A stretch of 63,455 nt of DNA. It comes from Saprospiraceae bacterium. GTDB lineage: Bacteria; Bacteroidota; Bacteroidia; Chitinophagales; Saprospiraceae. The notes under the pieces were generated by a model. It did not search any database and was not told the origin of the DNA. It saw nothing but the letters and a program-made list of their open reading frames with translations. The stretch lies in NCBI GenBank assembly GCA_016715105.1, contig JADKBO010000060.1, positions 1 to 63,455 of the forward strand, given 5' to 3'. The position numbers and the translations under genes were made by a program. Positions 59,344-63,455 of the stretch are shown here, in pieces (the stretch's first letter is position 1; each line of letters opens with the position of its first letter).

Positions 59344-59759
59344 ATGAAGCAAATTTTTATCAATTTACCAGTAAAAGATGTTGAAGCTTCCATGGAGTTT
59401 TACAACAATTGGGCTTTGCTGTCAATCCGCTATTTACTTTCGATGATCAAAAATGTATGGTTTGGGGTGATCAAATTTACGTGATGTTGCAGACTCTTGT
59501 AATGTTTAAATCAGGAAACGTAAAAAATATTCCTGACCCAAAAGAAAATGTGTTGGCTACATATACACTTCCTGTAGAAAGCCTAGACAAGGTCAATGAA
59601 ATTATTACAAATGGTTTAAATGCAGGAGGAACGGAATCGACACCTTTGATTGATGAAGGTTTTATGCAAATAAGAAATCTTGAAGATTTAGATGGTCATA
59701 ATTGGGGTATAATTTACTTAGATATTGACAAATTTAAGCAGAGGATCGAAACGCATTAA
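59344..59759 (+). pseudogene. VOC-family (glyoxalase-like) protein, frameshifted
   Basis: ATG 59344 gives MKQIFINLPVKDVEASMEFY, a VOC opening; a T missing near 59407 shifts the frame and LGFAVNPLFTFDDQKCMVWG continues. The end has GFMQIRNLEDLDGHNWGIIY, the usual VOC second half with a His/Glu-type metal position. About 138 residues; substrate unknown. Confidence 0.8.
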
Positions 59760-59914
59760 ACCATTAAAAAGAAGAATGACGATCTGCAAATAGGAGATAT
59801 AAGGCTAATCATTGCAATTCGGCAAAATGTTTACTCACAAATTTCCCATATCCTCATAGGTACTTCCACTCCCACCACCTTCCAACTTTTAAAAATAATC
59901 TAAGAAAAATTTGC
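59760..59914. other. Intergenic
   Basis: No gene or repeat recognised; leads into the ArsR-type operator. Confidence 0.3.
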
Positions 59915-59941
59915 GCAACCAAAATGTTGCACATATATTTG
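59915..59941 (+). promoter_or_regulatory. Operator and promoter of the ArsR/AHSA1 module
   Basis: GCAACCAAAATGTTGC (59915-59930) is an inverted repeat of GCAAC. TATATTTG (59934-59941) follows at once, then a second GCAACC half-site. Occupancy would block the start of the 59971 gene. Confidence 0.7.
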
Positions 59942-59970
59942 CAACCGTTTAGTTTCATTAAAATAATCAG

Positions 59971-60243
59971 ATGCAAAAAGACATTTTTCACCCTATGGTT
60001 GACTCCACAAGACAGGCAACTATTATCTTTAATGCAAAACAGGCAATGACGATGTTATTGCTGGAAGGATCACGATTTGAAGGCTGTGTGAATATTTATG
60101 CACTTTTTGACAGGATATTAAAATGTAAAAACTTAGCATTATTTATTAAGCTCAAAAAATTGACAAAACGCAAAAACAAGAAGATAGAAGAAAAAGTCTT
60201 GGCAAACAAGATTTTATCAATTAGACAACTTATTAACAATTAA
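59971..60243 (+). pseudogene. ArsR-type regulator remnant
   Basis: The opening MQKDIFHPMVDSTRQATI matches ArsR regulators that pair with AHSA1 proteins (M-KDIFHAIADPTRRAII pattern). Beyond residue ~30 the helix-turn-helix is no longer recognisable, so the rest of the 90-codon frame is probably out of register. The following AHSA1 gene and the operator upstream support the call. Confidence 0.5.
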
Positions 60244-60247
60244 AAAT

Positions 60248-60743
60248 ATGAATAACTTACTTTTTGACTTTAAAGTAGACAAGGCAGCCAAAACGGTGTA
60301 CATAGACAGGGCATTTAATGCAGAACTGGCGCTAGTATGGGACGCATTCACCAAACAAGAAATGCTCGACTTATGGTGGGCACCAAAGCCTTATTTGTCA
60401 AAAACTGCGAAGATGGATTTTAAAGTAGGTGGACGAAGATTTTATAATGGCAAACGCAGATGGTGTGGAAATTGAGTGGCACATACAAGATTATACTCCA
60501 TCAGTCCAAAAACTAATTTTAAATTCTTAAGTGTTTTTGCGGACAAGGACGAAAATCCATTTCCGCCAGGATCCAACTGGGATTTGAACTTTAGTGAAGA
60601 CGTGGAAAAAACGATGGTAAGCATAACCATATACAATGATTCTCTTGAACGTATGGAGAAGATGATACAAATGGCTTCAAAGAAGGTTTACAGCGACTTT
60701 AAACGAATTAGAAACATTACTTTCAAATTATAAAAATAACGAG
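60248..60743 (+). pseudogene. SRPBCC/AHSA1-family protein, frameshifted
   Basis: MNNLLFDFKVDKAAKTVYID, then AELALVWDAFTKQEMLDLWW (the family's W-rich segment) and KVGGRRFY. The frame is lost near 60448, resumes as ISPKTNFKFLSVFADKDENP, and ends IQMGFKEGLQ...LNELETLLSNYK in yet another frame. About 160 residues when joined. The next gene's ATG overlaps its end, so the two were translationally linked. Confidence 0.75.
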
Positions 60744-61205
60744 ATGAAAATTATGGTCTTCAAATATTGTTTGTTTTACTGATAATTAATGCAGTGGGTT
60801 GTGGAAATTCGCAACAACAATCCAGTGAAAATAGTAAAATGGATACACTATCAAATCCTGCTTTGACAAACCAAACTGATTTGATAAAACAAAAAATAAC
60901 CCATGCCTTTGGGCTGAGACAACAGATGCAAAAGCAGTAGCGGATTACTATCTATCCATATTTAAGGATGGAAATTTGAAGGAACATCACAATATAAAAA
61001 TCCACCAGAAGCAGGTGGAGGAGATTTTGAAACAGCGCTTATTGAAATTGCTGGAATGGAATTAAGTATTTTAAGCAGCTGGCCCATTTTTCAAATTTAA
61101 TGAATCGGTTTCTTTTGTAATTAATTGCAAAGACCAGGCTGAGGTAGATTACTACTGGAATGATTAATCAAACGGTGGTGAGGAATCTTCTTGTGGTTGG
61201 TGCAC
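60743..61205 (+). pseudogene. PhnB-like VOC lipoprotein remnant
   Basis: Lipoprotein-like start (MKIMVFKYCLF, then NAVGCGNSQQ in another frame). The body resembles the PhnB/3-demethylubiquinone methyltransferase-type VOC fold: AETTDAKAVADYYLSIFKDG, FKFNESVSFVINCKDQAEVD and GGEESSCGWC. Three or more indels. It stops at ~61205 where the IS66 remnant begins. An envelope-anchored PhnB domain would be unusual; the fusion may be genuine or a product of indels. Confidence 0.55.
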
Positions 61206-62640
61206 AGTATCCATCCGAGCAACTACACCTGCTGCACCTTACCTATTGGTAATAAATTAGATAATTCCGACATTTTGGTATCTGGGATTTCTCTAATACA
61301 TTTTTCAACCATTCATTTGGATTTACATCATTAGCTTTTGCAAGTACCCATAAAGGAATAAATCATTGCAATTCTTTTTGCACCATCATGAGACCAGCAA
61401 ATAAGTAATTTTTTTCCCTAAGGCTAGTGGCTGATTTTATTTTTCTATCAGGTTATTATCTATTTCTAGTCTGCCATCCTCAAGAAGATTGTATAATTTA
61501 TGCCACTGTGATTGGGTGTAAGACATCCCTTACCAATTGCACTTTTTGGCAACACTTTTACACATTCTTCCTCGACCCAAGATTTTAAATTATCCAGATG
61601 TGGCTTGACTTTGGCTAACCTGTCTAATTTTCTATCTAGGGGATTCATTGATTTATTGGCCCTTTCTATTTCATAGATATTTTGAAAGATTACTAAGGCA
61701 TATTCTGCGCGTTTTTTATCATTGCTTAATGCCTCATGATAATACCTTCGGGCATGTGCCAAACACCCTGCAATTTGGATTCCTTCAGTGTTGCAATTTT
61801 ATCATATACGCCATAGCCATCGCATTGAAGCCACCCATTATAGTTTTCCAATACTCTTTGGGACCGTGCATACCTCGGCCCTTTCTGTAATCAAATAAAA
61901 CAAGTCTTCTTTCAGGACTGTGATAAACCCACTGATATCCTTGATGCGTACTTCCTGGTTTGTCGCTATCTAATACTTTAATTGGAGATTCATCAACTTG
62001 TAAATATCCACTTGATAATACTTGTCTTTTAATTCTTCGTACAAGGGCTCTATTAGAGTGCAACAGGCCACAAACCAGTCATTGATTGTGCTTGCGCTTA
62101 CATTCCAGTCAAATTCCCTTTTGAATATTTGAATCTGCCTGTAAAACGGCAAGTGATCTATAAACTTGCTTACAATTAGATGACTTAACAAACTGGCCTC
62201 TGCTATCCCTTTTTCTATAGGTCTTGAAGGTAGTTTACCTATGATAATTCCTTCATTTTGGGGTAAAGCGTATTTTGGACGAATAATTCTTTTCTTTACA
62301 AGACTGGCCGCAGTGTATTCTAATGTTTCGGTGATTTCTTCTCCGATTTTTCATCAGTCACATCTTGATCTGGTTCAGTTATAACTTCTATGGCCGGTAG
62401 ATAATCAGGAATCTCGTTGCGTCCTTCTGTCTTCTTACAAATGGGTTTTCCTTTCTATCTGGTAGTCTCTTTTGTCTATCTTCAACGGCCCTTGGCCCAC
62501 AGACAAATCTTCAAATAAGCTCAATTGACCAGGTGTAGCATTTTCTGCCACAAAACGCTCTTTAGCACAAATATAAGCTTGCGCAACTGGGTCCAACTCA
62601 CGCTTTCTGTGCATTTTGCATTGTTAAATTCAGCTGTTGA
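61205..62640 (-). mobile_element. IS66-family element remnant
   Basis: The minus strand encodes a decayed IS66 TnpC across many frames. From the N-terminal side: RFVAENATPGQLSLFED-like sequence near 62520; FIDHLPFYRQIQIFKREFDW, SASTINDWFVACCTLIEPLY; YYQVDESPIKVLDSDKPGST with QWVYHSPERRLVLFDYRKGR; AHARRYYHEALSNDKKRAEY; and the C-terminal LFAGSHDGAKRIAMIYSF, NPNEWLKNVLEKIPDTKMSE. No intact frame remains and tnpA/tnpB were not seen. It truncates the PhnB-like gene. Confidence 0.8.
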
Positions 62641-63455
62641 GCTTCGTAATTCAAAATGTAAATTTAAGTAGTATCTACATCAATTACAATTTATTATAAT
62701 GTATTCATCTCATTACACCACTTTTTTGTTAACTTAGGTAACGTGTTTTGTCGTAAACCAACCAAGCTTATTCCACTCATCAACATGGGCAAATGTTGGT
62801 AGGCTATTCCTGACTTGGGGATTGTATCCTCCCCGCAAATTCTCAAAAACTCCCACACTCCAATCTTTTACTATACAAACCACAATCACTATTATCCCAG
62901 CACAACATTTTTACAATCTGTCTATTTTTCCAAAGAAGACATAAACATCACTACACTCAATGGATCGTTGTTTAATTCATTGCACAATGCCAGCCAAGCC
63001 ATTATACACCTTACGCATATCAGCACTTAGATTATATATGAAAAACCTTTGATGATGCCCAAACCCAATCTCAGCGAGCTCCTTTATCTGAGTAATGTTG
63101 GTTGGTACCCCAGGTTAATGACAATACCATTTGTCAATGTTACTTAAAAGACACTTTCTGATGAATCTCAACAAGTTTGGGCGAAATAGTGGTAAGCTTG
63201 ATTTTAGTAATTCTTTTCGGAAGGAACTTTACGTCGACAATAATCCAAAGAACTAGGGCGAAATGGTTTTATCTATACTGAATTCAGTGGCGGATTACCT
63301 GACAACTTCCATTCTTCAAGCCATGCGGCAATCGCTCTTTTTGTATATCTTCCCTGCGTATTTATTTTTTGTTAAAATTAACAGTCAATAATTATTGGAC
63401 AATATGGGGTTGTCCGGATGGGTACGAAGAAGATATTAGCAAGATCACGGGAGCT
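62641..63455. other. Unassigned right end
   Basis: Short frames only (the longest, 62815-63030 on the plus strand, gives LGIVSSPQILKNSHTPIFY). There is a weak impression of leucine-rich repeat remnants (ELLYLSNVGW, FSNSFRKELYVDNNP) but no register. No promoter, repeat copy or mobile element is identified. Confidence 0.3.

Noticed and set aside
1..63455. CRISPR arrays, tRNA and rRNA genes
   Set aside because: No regularly spaced short repeats, cloverleaf or rRNA-like sequence was seen on either strand.

Overview
The window looks like an accessory region from an AT-rich Bacteroidota genome, probably Saprospiria/Chitinophagia-like. The support is repeated promoters with a TAnnTTTG -7 box, a type IX secretion tail on a zinc carboxypeptidase, IPTL-CTERM sorting, Reg_prop-type propeller lipoproteins, DUF6660/DUF3347 heavy-metal proteins, an RHS core of the Bacteroidota type, and IS630, IS982, IS91 and IS66 elements plus a group II intron. 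I see no rRNA, tRNA or CRISPR array.

Layout. 1-3.4 kb: decayed RHS polymorphic-toxin remnant, a broken unknown gene and an IS630 element. 3.5-7.6 kb: propeller lipoproteins, an IPTL-CTERM surface protein, and a WYL regulator with a RidA gene sharing a clear operator. 8.2-12.7 kb: small zinc protein, an MqsR/Panacea toxin-antitoxin pair under a 26-bp palindromic operator, a methyltransferase and a retropepsin-like lipoprotein. 12.7-28.9 kb: a defence island (Xre regulator, PLD-SNF2 helicase, Eco57I-like methylase, deaminase-HATPase fusion, GmrSD-type DUF262/DUF1524 protein, AAA ATPase) flanked by two direct copies of a composite repeat. 28.9-33 kb: a two-gene membrane operon hit by IS982 (8-bp target duplication) and bordered by a group II intron. 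33-45.8 kb: copper/heavy-metal resistance (Cys-rich protein, HMA-DUF3347, Cu P-type ATPase, multicopper oxidase, DUF6660, TonB receptor, CDF transporter), interrupted by an IS91/tyrosine-recombinase unit. 45.8-50.5 kb: orphan small genes, some possibly immunity-like, and a HigBA pair. 50.8-55.5 kb: a second propeller-lipoprotein cluster, a Crp/Fnr regulator with DUF2892, and a lipoprotein. 55.5-58.6 kb: a T9SS M14 carboxypeptidase. 59-61.2 kb: decayed VOC/ArsR/AHSA1 genes. 61.2-62.6 kb: IS66 remnant. The last 0.8 kb is unassigned.

Two features run through the whole window. First, many genes are split by single-base indels, mostly in homopolymers. This could be unpolished long-read error, real decay, or both; several in-frame nonsense codons and one scrambled catalytic motif argue that some decay is real. 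Second, unrelated genes are separated by recurring structured elements: long inverted-arm junctions ending in AACGTTA, and two families of promoter-plus-leader repeats. The region therefore looks assembled from cassette-like modules, and this is the most promising candidate for an undescribed system here. The fused deaminase-ATPase inside the helicase/methylase/GmrSD island is the second.
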